NCBI GenBank assembly: GCA_019918135.1 | Contig: WBZZ01002516.1 | Coordinates: forward strand, 5,001 to 69,000 | Origin: Paulinella micropora | Taxonomy: Eukaryota > Cercozoa > Imbricatea > Euglyphida > Paulinellidae | DNA length: 64,000 bases | Direction: 5' to 3' | Part shown: positions 11,080 through 21,189 of the stretch, one piece after another | How positions within the stretch are numbered: the first letter of the stretch is position 1 | Layout: each line of letters opens with the position of its first letter | Position numbers and translations under genes: made by a program | Notes under the pieces: model-generated | Databases searched by the model: none | Seen by the model: only the letters and a program-made list of their open reading frames with translations | Told to the model about the DNA's origin: nothing

Positions 11080-12262
11080 TCTGGGTTCCTGAGAAACTCA
11101 GACACATCATTTTTGTCGCTGCTCATAACTGTCCACTACTGGCGCACCCGGGCCGACAAAGAACGCATATGTTCATTTCGAGATGATTCTGGTGGAAGAA
11201 GATGAAGGAGAATATTGATGAACAGGTCAATGCATGCATCCGATGCAAGACATCCAAAACACCATTGAAGGCTTAGGAATGTTCGAGTTCTTACACACCG
11301 ATCATGTAGGACCTTTCCCGATCACGACGGAAGGTTACAGATACCTTCTAACGGCCATAGACAGAGCCACCAACTATGAATGGGTGGTCCCAGTCAAAGA
11401 CGTTACGGGCGAAACAACAGCCAAGGCGTTGATTGACATGATCATCTCACAGATTGGGGTGCCGAGAAAAATATGCTCAGATCGAGGCTCTGACTTTAAT
11501 AATGAAGTCATCGACAAGCTATCTGCATATTACGGCATGAAATGGCAATATGTCACCGCCTATAACCCCAGAGCGAACGGCAAGATAGAGCGGGTGCATA
11601 GACCCCTCAAGGCCGCGCTGAAGATGTATTGTATGAAGAAGGAGAACCAAAAGGCATGGGTGGAGGCAGCATCCTCGTTTACCTTTGCTATGAATTGCCT
11701 ACCCTCTACAGCGTTAGGTGGTTCAAAAGGTTCCGTCTCGCCGTACCAATTGGTATATGGGCGTGGGCCCGCCATCCCAGCCTCACTGCTGCACCCAAAA
11801 GATTCATGGGCAGATCAGGATGAACTGTTTGGGGTGAGACTTCGGGCGAAGATGGAGGCGGAGCAAATAGTACAGGCGCATAGGGAGGCGGAGCGCAGGA
11901 AGACTGATGCTGAAGGTGTCAGGCAGGCACACCTGGATCAAGTCAGATTTCAGGTCGGGGATATTGTACTACTGTATCATCCTCAGGTTCCTCAGGGAGT
12001 CAGCTCGAAGCTGTTCATCCACTGGAAAGGACCATACCAGATCATGGAACAGATGGGGCCTTTGAATTATAAAATCAGGGGCAGAGGGAAAGTTCAAATA
12101 GTCAATGTACGAAGGCTGATTAAGTATGATCCCTTCCTACTTGAAGATGAGTCCGTTGATCAAGCACTCAAACGGATGGAGGCTGACTTTAAAGAGGTCC
12201 CACCAATCCGTCAGGAGGATATCTCGGAACGGGATGCCTACAGGGCACCAATTGCAAAATAA
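11080..12262 (+). pseudogene. gypsy element A integrase with GPY module
   Basis: An H/C-rich zinc-binding-like segment precedes an rve core: H-T-D-H-V-G-P-F-P, then C-S-D-R-G-S-D-F, then N-G-K-I-E-R-V-H. The C-terminal part has W-K-G-P-Y-Q-I, the GPY/F module of gypsy integrases, and no chromodomain that I can see. Fossil copy. Confidence 0.8.
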
Positions 12263-12263
12263 G

Positions 12264-12480
12264 CTTTCCCTCACAAGCTGAGCACGTTGCCTGCTTTGTC
12301 TTTTTCATCTTAGCATCCCCACCCCCCTCCACCCCCCCCTCCCGAACGCAGTCCCCTCACTGCTGCCCCGCCCAAGTCAAATTTTTCAAGGCAAAACATA
12401 TTGTAATAACGCAAAACACTACAAAATAATCAAAACTAACTCTCCTGACAAGCTGAGCATGTTGCCCGCTTATTTCCTTA
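12264..12480. repeat. degenerate C-rich tandem repeat at the start of segment X
   Basis: The phrase CAAGCTGAGCACGTTGCC recurs in altered form about 180 bases later, each time followed by a pyrimidine-rich stretch. In copy 2 a further, more diverged unit lies outside X on the left (about 23650-23775). The rest of 12480-12684 shows no gene. Confidence 0.65.
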
Positions 12481-12684
12481 TTAAAATCGTCGTAGCCGAC
12501 ATAGTAAATAGTTGGAAAATTCAGCACTGCATACTGTCAGGCCGGCTCTGCCAATCTCTAAAGGTGAAGTCCAAGTGCTTTCCTATTAATAAAAATATGT
12601 TTTAATATCATTTTAATATGTTCTACAATCGAGGAAACGTTTTCCCATCATTTCTGAAGTGTTTAAAAAATTCAGTATTTATCA

Positions 12685-15670
12685 TTGAAATTTTCGGAAA
12701 AAGCAACCCCCCCTAGTTGGCCGAATGGTTTGTTGGAGCAGGACCACAACCTCATGGTGGACGACAGCAAAACGGTAGGTCGAAAATTGAAGATGATAGT
12801 ACAGGATAGTGGATCGTCAAGAGACATAGCCTGTACACCACACATCTTGCGCAATGTTCGAGAGATTGAACCCGTTAGCTTAGTCACCGGAAACGGAGAG
12901 AGTGTAGTGAGAGACATGGGGGAAGCACGATTGACCAGAATCGATAGATCGGGAAAACCAGTTTTGGTGGAAAAGGATATGTTGTTGGACACTAGGGTGC
13001 CGGTTAACATCATGTCTACGGGAAATATGGACCACAACCACCACCGGTCTATCATGCACCAGAATGGGCAACTACTAATCCTTAAGCACCTTATAAGGAT
13101 CAAAGAGAATGACGTGATTGTGAGGGGGAGAATGACACCTGGCATGCTTTATCGCTGGGATAACGAAAAGGACAAGCCCCTCAACATCAACGAGCGTTAC
13201 GACCCCAAAGTGAGAGAGAGAAAGAAAAAGACGGGGTAATCGGGGCGGGAAGCCCCAAAGAGAGAGAAGAGAGCAAACAAGCGAGAGTAAGTGAGAATGA
13301 GGAAGCTAGAGGCAGCGTTTTATATGCTATGTATCCTGAGAAAGGCAAGAAGGGTAAACCGATTGACATTTATGTCATACATCAGTGTAGCGGTCATAAG
13401 GCATTACCAAAGACCTATGCATTGGGCAATGCAATTGGAAGGAAAGTGACAGGAAACGAAGATAGAGTCAGATTTTGCGAAGCCTGCATGATGGGGAAAG
13501 CTAAAGTATTGCAATTGCCACGATTTAAGGTAAATAGAATTAGAAGAGCCAGCTACCCTTGTGAGATTTTGCATGTAGATACTTCCGGACCGTGGGCGGT
13601 CATGTCAATTGACGGTAAGTACTATAAGTTTTGCGTAACAGATAATTACTCAGGGTACATCAAGGATTTTCACTTACGTTACAAGAACGAATTCGTAGAG
13701 TGTTTGAAGCAAGCAGTAGCATGGTTTGAGAGGCAGACAGGAAGGAAAGTCAGACAGATCACTTGTGATAACGAGTTTGATTTCCCAACTGAAGTCATAG
13801 AGTGGTAGAAACCACTTCAATTCATTTGGAAGACTAGCGCTCCATGACAAAGATGGCATTCCTATAGCTGAGAAGGTCAATGACATCACAGCCAGACCGG
13901 CCGGGCCATGCGATATGAGGCTAACTTACTTCCACAGTTTTGGGTTGAAATGGAGCATACAGCCACAACCTGGCACAACATTCTACCAGCCACGACTGTG
14001 AAAGGACCTAGGAAAGGCGCTTCACCTTTTGAGCAATGTCTTGGTTACAAGCCAGCTATTCAACAACTAAAGCCTATAGGATGTTTAGGTGTAATGTATA
14101 TAGGAAAGCAGGTAGGAAAAGGAAACTATGGGGGAAAACGCGTAATGATGCTTGGATACGATGTGTTTAAGGAACTTTATAGAGTTTGGGATGGTTGTAA
14201 GATCATTACTAACGTGCGTAATGTACGCTTTGACCCTAATGTAGTTGGTAAGGAGGCTCACCCACCCAAAGAAGTCCAAAGCTAACATAGCGAGAGGGAA
14301 ACGAGAAGCTAAGATTAGGACACCAGTCACACAACCACCTCAGAAAAGAAGGCGGCCATTAAAGCAGCTACATTGACAGGAGAGAGAGTTAGTGTGCCGG
14401 GAGTAGCTTTCGGAGGAGAGCCAAGGAAGAATATGGAGACAATTGGCAGTCAGTAAAACGAGAAGCAAAAGTCTTAGAACCATGCGAGAAAGGAGATAGA
14501 CTTAAAGTACGTAAACTGCCTAAGCCCAGTCACTTCGTAGCTTTCGACGACGGTCAAGTAGAAAAGATGTTAGACAGCGAGATTAGAAAGTATCGGATAG
14601 ATAGAATCAGACCAGTCGGAGAACTAGAGCACCCCGATATGTCCGCAGAAAGTATCATAGAGGATCACACCACTGCGTTACTGTACCTGACACTGAAGGT
14701 ACCAAAGGCAATCGTTGCTGAGGGCTTAACTGCAAATTAAAGGAGTTGAAGGCAGGGATGGATAAAGAGATTGAAGCTCTAAAGGTTTTTAACACTTACA
14801 CGTGGGTAAGCCCCAAGGAAGCTAAAGAGAAAGGAGTAAAAGTAGTGAGACTCACATGGGTACATAAAGTTAAACTAGACGAGAAAGAATGTAAGTTCAT
14901 TAAGTCAAGGTTAGCTCTGAGGGGAGATATGCTAGAGCCAGGAGTTAGCTATAACCCGGATCAAGTGTTTGTACCTTGTGCCGCGCATCGCTCATTACTC
15001 CTTTTATCTAAGCTTGCAGCATGGCATGGACATAAGCTATACGGTATAGACTTCAAAGATGCTTATCTGAATGCACGCATGCATGATCCTGTTTATGCTT
15101 ATGCACCCGATGGGATAGACAGAGAGGAGCATGAGGGCATGATATGGAGAGTAGATGGAGCTTTGTAATACAATGGCGCGCCGCAAGCTGGTAGGAGATG
15201 GTATGAGATATTAGCCCCTAAGTTAGAGGAATTAGGATTCAGGTTACTAGACTCAGAGTTATGTATGTTCGTAGAAAAGGATAAGCTGATAAGAGATGCT
15301 ATCATAGGTATTTTCCATGTAGACGATCTTATTTTCTCAGCTACTAACGAACAAGCGTACGAACGTTTGGCTAGTAAACTAGAAAAATTCTGTCCTCTCA
15401 AACGACGGAGTGGCTAAGGAGTTCAAAAGGATAGAAATAGTTCAGGAAGGAGGACGCATCTTATTGCATCAGAAGAAGTATCAGAAGCAGATTTTAAAGG
15501 ATGTAGTTATAGGATATGCTGATGTTCGACCAGTCAGTACTCCTAGTGCTGAGCATGACCCCAAACCCATGGTACATATATATAAATGCATATGTTATGC
15601 CGAGGGGGAGAGTAAACGATCATATTTACAAAATATTCATACCATATATTTGGTCATTTTCACGACATAA
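12685..15670 (+). pseudogene. pol: Ty1/copia pol, copy 1 (fossil)
   Basis: Parts in copia order: aspartic protease with a D-S-G-S motif (about 12817), GAG-pre-integrase and integrase core (about 13330-14280; C-E-A-C-M-M-G-K-A, H-V-D-T-S-G-P-W), then reverse transcriptase (about 14746-15640; L-T-W-V-H-K-V, I-D-F-K-D-A-Y-L). Integrase before reverse transcriptase separates it from the gypsy elements. No LTR pair was found around it. The element carries many breaks; the two copies look broken in the same way, so it decayed before segment X was duplicated. Confidence 0.85.
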
Positions 15671-16078
15671 CATTTACATTTGGTCTGATCATATCTATTA
15701 CCTATTTACATATTTGCTTATCATATTTATTAGTCATTACAATAATATTACCATTATTCCATATCCGTTACCGGTTTAATCATATCGGGCCGTACTGTAT
15801 CATCGCCATAAATTATGGTCATAAAACTCAGGTAATATTTGTGGTATTTATTGAATCTAGAAAACTTGTGGTATATAAATTAATATCGATTTTGACTATT
15901 GATTAAATTTATTATCTCCTCGTAAAACTTTGATCAAAGTACCTCAGCGTAAAACAATTATTCAAGTTAACATCCGGCACTATGTCAGCTGTTACACTTA
16001 CTGGTTATGGAGCCTTGGACGCGCCACGCTACCAGCTCAAGATAGCTAAGTTTCCTAAGAAACCGATCCTCGACTGCG
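15671..16078. other. AT-rich stretch between copia pol and the next gag
   Basis: AT-rich non-coding sequence followed by a leader-like stretch (TTCAAGTTAACATCCGGCAC) just before a gag start codon. It may hold remains of an LTR or untranslated leader, but I could not find a second copy of any of it at the other end of the gag segment. Confidence 0.4.
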
Positions 16079-17982
16079 ATGTACACTTCGACTTCGAATG
16101 CCACCGTCAACAGAGACATTGTATGTCTCAACTGTAATAAGAAGGGGCACATTGCAGGCCAACGCCGAGCTACTTGCACCAAACGTGTGTGCACTGACCG
16201 ACCACGACACACTGGAGCAGAATGCCCCGTTCGGAAACGACCTTCGAACCTGAACCGAACCCGGGCACTTACCTACAATGGCGGGGGACGAGGCAGAGGA
16301 CTCAACCAACGGGGCAGAGGAGGACGTTCGAAACCTGATCTTCGACGCATTGAACGACCGATCAACCAAGCCAACGCAACACTGGGGACCCCACCCGACA
16401 TCGACGACGAACCTGTGGCAGAAGGCCAAGCACGGTTAATGCAGGAGGACACCATGGAAGACGAACAAGACGAAGAATTCGAACAAGCCAACGACGAGGA
16501 CGAACCCACCTTCTTCCACGAACATCCTGCCGTGAAGGAGCCGACTGTACCTGAAACACACTACATACCTCGTGGACAAGCCTACAGAAACAGGGAGGGA
16601 CCGATTCAACTGTCTCCAGCAACAGACAGCGACGACGGTAAAACGGACAACGCGTCACCGCCACCGCATCCGGACTACGTACGGGACCCTTCACGCCGCC
16701 CCAACATACCATGGACTTCGTTGACACCTATCCAGCGAGAAGACGAAAACGATTACCGGCGAGCCTACGTTCAATGGACAAGTATGCGGGATACCTTCCG
16801 GGCCATCCCTCAAGGTTTCCCAGTACCTCTGGCGCACTGGCCTTTTTTCTACCAACCACACGGCGCACCTTTCAACTATTTCCTACCGAGACCAGATCCC
16901 TGGGTCTTACCAACGCACCTAGTCCCGGACGCACCCGGCTCAACGGGGATAGAGCATTTCATCCTCCGGACAAGACCACCCAGGCGCACCCGGGCACGAC
17001 AAACAACTAGACGTACACCGTCCCAGACGACCCAGGCGGGGCCGTCGCAACGATTTGCGAGATCACCAACCCCGGAACCCGAATCAACTTCCATGGACAC
17101 CGGCTCATCGAACCCAGTGCCTACAACCCAACAAGAACAACAACAGGCACCGGTGGAAGACACTTCGAACATTGGAACGGAACAACAACATGCACAAGCC
17201 CAAGGAGCTGCGCCTCCACGTACGTCTTCTCTCCCTATCACACCAACTGTGATAAAGGACAACACACGAACGAGAAGACCAACTCTACCTGTGAGAGAGA
17301 CACGCATACGACCATCGACGACAAGCAGCGAAGAGGAGACCAAATGTCGCGTCGCTGCAGTTCAAGCATTGCCAAACGGGCACCCAATACAATACCGACG
17401 CATAGCAGCATCACCACCGTCTTATCAACCAACAACACAACGCAAATATCCATTTGCATGGATTGACGCGCATCACTGTTTTCGACATCCAACGACGGAG
17501 CAACTAGCCTACTGGAGCATCGCACTGGACTTTCGACTACTACCTGACGATTGGATACAATCAAAGCCCGACTGCATCGACTGCAGGAGCATACGAGAAA
17601 CAAACGGGGGGCGATAAGGCAAGACTGTGCCTACTGCGGCAACCAAGAAGGCAAACTGCTACGTTGTGGCGGATGTAACCTTGTATACTACTGCAACAAA
17701 GAGTATCAGTCAGCGGACCGCCCGGCACACAAAGAGTTTTGCACCTTAGCAAGTCAACCCCTTCTGAACGACAAACTGCGGACTCGAGGGAGCCGACACG
17801 ACCTACTGGGGGTACCCACTAATCGACCTCAACTAGCGGACTTGGCACTTCAGAAACTTCTACGCTACCGGGAAGGGGGCCCGCACGCACCGCTCTTCAT
17901 AGACCCAGACACAATGACTAACATGGCCCTCAACACGGAAGATGAATTTGTCTTTAGGGGGAGAAATGTGGACCCGTGCTAA
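15981..17982 (+). pseudogene. gag: copia-type gag with zinc knuckle and downstream MYND finger, copy 1 (fossil)
   Basis: Same content as 27504-30363, in the shorter copy: a C-C-H-C zinc knuckle (C-L-N-C-N-K-K-G-H type, about 16125), a proline-, glutamine- and arginine-rich tail of about 400 residues, then a MYND-type finger at about 17625-17745. A GGGGGAGAAATG purine run after the MYND frame may be a polypurine tract. Fossil copy. Confidence 0.65.
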
Positions 17983-18207
17983 TGCTAGTGCACAATCTCA
18001 CGCGCTATGTACCTACGAGTCTGATGCAATGGACCCAAATACATCTCCGCCTACGAGCAACGACCATCAGACAACATGCCAACAGATCGAAGGGCAACTG
18101 AAGCGACTATTAGGCATACAACAAAGGTTATATCTATGACATTTGATAGTGTCACATTGTTTATGTACATGATAATGTCAGAATGTGTGTGTGTGTGTGT
18201 ACTAATT

Positions 18208-18370
18208 TCTTTCTTTCTTTCGAATTCTTTCTTTCTTTTTTTCTTGCTTGCTTGCTTTCTTGCTTTCTTCTTGCTTTCTTTCTTTCTTTCTTTCTTTCTT
18301 GCTTTCTTTCTTTCTTGCTTTCTTTCTTTCTCTTTTTCACTCTCTCTTTCTTTCTTTCTTCTTTTTGTTC
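18208..18370. repeat. (CTTT)n microsatellite, copy 1
   Basis: Tetranucleotide CTTT array with CTTG variants after a short (GT)n. The Phe/Leu-rich frames here are artefacts. The matching array in copy 2 (about 30587-30757) has a different length. Confidence 0.9.
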
Positions 18371-18392
18371 CTTAATTCATTTATTTATGTAA

Positions 18393-18566
18393 ATGAAAGC
18401 CTTCAGCGTCCTGAGCGTATGCCAGTGGATAAATATGGTATTGTTGACACTGGAAGACTGCTTCCACGTAAGGCTAAGGGTCAAGTCTACCTGGCATATC
18501 GCGAACAGCAAAATCAAAAGAAAAAAAAAACCTTTCAATTCTTCTTCTTCTTATTATTATTATTAC

Positions 18567-18623
<57 letters not shown>

Positions 18624-18721
18624 CCTCCTCCTCCTTCTTCTTCTTCTTCTTCTTCTTCTTCTTCTTCCATGGCCACTACAACTACTACTACTACTACTAC
18701 TACTACTAGTACTAGTACTAG

Positions 18722-18783
<62 letters not shown>

Positions 18784-19420
18784 CTACTGCTACTACTACT
18801 ACTACTACTGTTGCTGCTGCTGCTGTTGCTGTTGCTGCTGCTGCTTCCTCTTCCTCTTCCTCTTCTTCTTGGTCTCCTTCTTCTTCTTGGTCTCCTTCTT
18901 CTTCTTGGTCTCCTTCTTCTTCTTGGTCTTCTTCTTCTTCTTGGTCTTCTTCTTCTTCTTCCTCCTCCTCCTCCTCTTCATCCACGTTATCGTCGTCTCT
19001 GGTCACTCCTGCTCATCCGCTTTCTCCTTCCTCCCCTGAATTCGAACGTGTTTCAAAACCAGAGGAAGATGAGAGCCAGAGCACTCTCAACCACCGCGTT
19101 CATGAAGAGTATGCTAACAAAATTGATCAGATGATGACGGAAGGGCAGCACACACTTACTGGGACGAAAGCCATGGAGAAATATTTTGTTGTCAAATACA
19201 GACCTATCGGGCCAAAGGGGTGGGAAGAAATCCATCGCAAGAATGCGGAGTTGGCTTGTGAGTTCAGGAAAATCCGGGGAATTCACGGTAGCGCTATTAT
19301 TGGCAAGAAAGTCAAGGACGCAGAAAGCAAGATTCATCACGAAGGAGGCCTCGGTGCTGTCGGATTAATTCAGTTCCTGCGTGCCTGGGACGAACAGCAC
19401 AATGTAACAATAATTACACA
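18393..19420 (+). CDS. unknown exon with a chain of in-frame triplet repeats, copy 1
   Basis: A frame open from 18393 runs through consecutive triplet microsatellites (ATT, CTC/TTC, ACT, TGC/TGT, TTC/TCC), reading poly-Tyr, poly-Pro/Ser, poly-Thr, poly-Ala and a W-S-P-S-S-S repeat. It then enters about 130 ordinary residues (from E-F-E-R-V-S-K-P to A-W-D-E-Q-H-N) rich in charged residues and without a recognised domain. The second copy at 30780 keeps the frame although repeat lengths differ. The N-terminal start is uncertain, because another frame upstream also looks coding. Function unknown; the triplet part may be an expanded exon or a retained repeat. Confidence 0.4.
18541..18988. repeat. 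compound trinucleotide repeat cluster, copy 1
   Basis: About 450 bases of back-to-back triplet arrays: (ATT)n, (CTC/TTC)n, (ACT)n with TAG/TACT variants, (TGC/TGT)n, and a minisatellite of 18-base units ending in TGGTCTCC or TGGTCTTC. All changes between the two copies keep the 3-base period. Confidence 0.9.
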
Positions 19421-19591
19421 CAAACCCATTGGCAAGATCGTCCCATCAATTATTACATCCTTGATTCACTTCACTTTCACTCTCCTCCTCCTTCAAGAAT
19501 ACAGCGGTCCACCCCCCCCCCCCACTGACACACACACACACAGACACACAATACCTGTATATGTACTTAGCTACCGCCTCCCCCACTATGC

Positions 19592-19809
19592 ATGGACAGT
19601 TCACGCGCTGCAATGGCTACTGACGCTAACGTAAGCACTTAACTTTCTGTTCAGTCTCTTTCTCTATGTTTTTCTGTCTGTTTATTATCCAACTCGTGCT
19701 AATTGTTGTTCTTATTTTGTGCAAGGCTCGCTTCACGAAGCACGTCTGGGCGAGAATGGTTATGGCGCTGGAAAGTGAAGAAGTTCAACGCATATTCGAA
19801 GAAGCGTAA
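19592..19809 (+). CDS. small two-exon ORF, copy 1
   Basis: Exon 19592-19630 ends at a GTAAGC donor. The intron 19631-19725 ends in GTGCAAG, and exon 19726-19809 ends in TAA. The in-phase product is about 40 residues (M-D-S-S-R-A-A-M, then H-V-W-A-R-M-V-M-A-L-E-S-E-E-V). No family recognised. It may be the 3' end of the larger gene that starts upstream, since the spacing and strand fit. Confidence 0.4.
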
Positions 19810-19834
19810 TATGTATACATATACATAAATTAAA

Positions 19835-19835
19835 C

Positions 19836-19893
<58 letters not shown>

Positions 19894-19895
19894 TA
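19835..19895. repeat. (GATA)n microsatellite, copy 1
   Basis: A run of GATA units lies between the small two-exon ORF and the next exon. Copy 2 has it at about 32205-32262. Confidence 0.9.
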
Positions 19896-19896
19896 G

Positions 19897-20516
19897 ATGA
19901 ATAAAACTATGTTATCTGCTGGATGTAATAGATGCCAAGCTCCGGCTCGGGATGACCTCGACGCGAACAACCCTGGCCTGGATAGCTTTTATCAAGCTCT
20001 GAACCGCTTAATCGCTGATACTAAAGTACTTTCTTTACCTTTATGTGTGTCTATGTGTGTGTGTGTGTGTGTGTTTGTGTCTGTGTGTGTGTGAGAGAGA
20101 GAGGGAGAGGAAGAGAGAGAGAGAGAGAGAAGGATATATATATATAATATGCATGTATGTAGTTTCAGCCTCAGATTATTGTTCCAGAAGAAGACACAGA
20201 CAGAAAACAAGCGGGAGAGTCCCCAGAGGACATAAGAGTTTTCCCCACAGAGTCACTGCTTGCAATGAAATTGACTGAGCTCAACCCATCGGACATGTCA
20301 ACTATCCCGCCTCGTGGTTTTCCAATCGCGAAAATCAAAGAGAAATTTCTGAAACTGCGACAGATGCTGAACATTCTAATCAGCGCAAACTCCGCTTCCC
20401 AGGGAAAATATCAGGAGAGCGGACAGAAACAACCAGATATCTCGCAGTTTTTACGTTGCATATCACCCACGTCGCGCAGAACAACAAATCTGCTACTTGT
20501 ATTGGTGGGTGCATAA
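19897..20516 (+). CDS. spliced ORF of unknown function, copy 1
   Basis: Exon 19897-20025 (43 codons) ends before a GTACTT donor. The intron to 20168 contains (GT)n and (GA)n and ends in TTTCAG. Exon 20169-20516 is in phase and gives 158 residues in total. The protein has a C-x2-C pair near its start (A-G-C-N-R-C-Q-A), an acidic middle and a basic, helix-prone stretch (I-K-E-K-F-L-K-L-R-Q-M-L). A second plausible reading continues in another frame at 20497-20709 and on to a lysine-rich tail near 20870, so the gene may be longer and frameshifted. No family recognised. Confidence 0.45.
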
Positions 20517-21060
20517 TCTCAGAGACACTTTCTCCCAAAGCCTGTTAACAGTCGTGCCGGAAGTCTACGATCAGCTCATAAATCCATCAGCCGCAGGTCC
20601 GACTGCTCTTCCATCCAACCAGAAGAGCAGTAAAGACAAGAAAACCGACATCCTCATCCATGATCTTCTGGTAAAACATTCCGTGAAGATGGATGGCGTT
20701 GCAGGATAATTACTCAACTGCACAAAAAATCTCATTAGCATCGACAATATGCTATCAAACGAACAGGACCCAACAAAAAGGCGACGCTTACTGAAGCAGA
20801 AGGAATATTGGGAACTACAAATGGATGAGGCTTTTGAAGACATCAAGAAAGAGAAGAAAAAGAAAAAGAAAAAAAATTGCTGTGGAGCCCAGTTCGAGGG
20901 CACAGAAAAGAGTTAGATCGTTGCCGGAATCTGACAGTGATGCTGATCAGGTTTCAAATTCCAAAGCAGAAGTGGAAAAAGAAGAAGAACAAGAACAATT
21001 TACGATTGACCTAATTAATGAATTTGGCATTGTCAGCCAGTCACATGTTGTGGTTTTGCC
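20517..21060 (+). pseudogene. downstream remains of the same unknown gene, copy 1
   Basis: Coding-like pieces continue in changing frames: a W-W-V-H-N-L-R-D stretch at about 20500-20709, an R-R-R-L-L-K-Q-K-E-Y-W-E-L helix near 20780, then a lysine run. In copy 1 the sequence leaves segment X at 20998. I cannot assign a function. Confidence 0.35.
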
Positions 21061-21104
21061 GCTTTCAGTTTGGCGTTAATAATTTTACTCAATAAATCTC
21101 TCAC

Positions 21105-21176
21105 AATCTGTTCAACTGCGAACTACCAAAGTGTCCCGGTCTTCAACCCGGCCTCTGTCAACTAAGCTACCGGATT
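21105..21176 (-). ncRNA. tRNA-like sequence resembling tRNA-Phe (decayed tRNA or SINE head)
   Basis: Read on the minus strand, 72 bases have the A-box-like TAGCTTAGTTGACAGAG, a 7-base loop TTGAAGA (anticodon GAA) between nearly complementary CCGGG arms, and terminal 7-mers that pair at five of seven positions. The T-arm is poor (TTCGCAG loop, weak stem). The length and the D/anticodon arms argue for tRNA descent; the weak T-arm argues against a working tRNA. It could be a tRNA pseudogene, an organelle-derived copy or a SINE fragment. Confidence 0.4.
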
Positions 21177-21189
21177 TATAAATACATTG

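Larger units (their letters stand above)
4827..12262 (+). mobile_element. Ty3/gypsy retrotransposon, element A (fossil, no LTRs found)
   Basis: Internal region of a gypsy-type LTR retrotransposon in plus orientation. Parts in order: gag (about 4890-7060), protease/spacer region (about 7336-9150), reverse transcriptase (about 9200-9900), RNase H (about 10100-10520) and integrase with a C-terminal GPY-type module (about 11080-12262). No LTR pair is visible: the left end abuts the zinc-finger gene and the right end runs into segment X at 12254. Protein similarity shows that it belongs to the same lineage as element B (36.3-48.4 kb), as a different subfamily. The copy is broken, with about half a dozen breaks, so it is not young. 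Confidence 0.9.
12254..20998. repeat. segment X, copy 1 of a large near-identical duplication
   Basis: This 8.7-kb stretch recurs at 23776-33372, with only scattered substitutions visible and different microsatellite lengths. Copy 1 is about 0.85 kb shorter overall. The left edge (GCAAAATAAGCTTTCCC) joins directly to element A. The right edge falls inside a GAA-rich low-complexity run and then jumps to unrelated sequence. Neither edge has LTRs, terminal inverted repeats or a target duplication, so X looks like a segmental duplication and not an element. Confidence 0.9.

Noticed and set aside
18183-18375. Phe/Leu-rich membrane-like protein
   Set aside because: Translation of a (CTTT)n microsatellite.
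12254-20998. Segment X as one large composite transposon
   Set aside because: No LTRs, terminal inverted repeats or target duplication at its edges, and one edge falls in low-complexity sequence.
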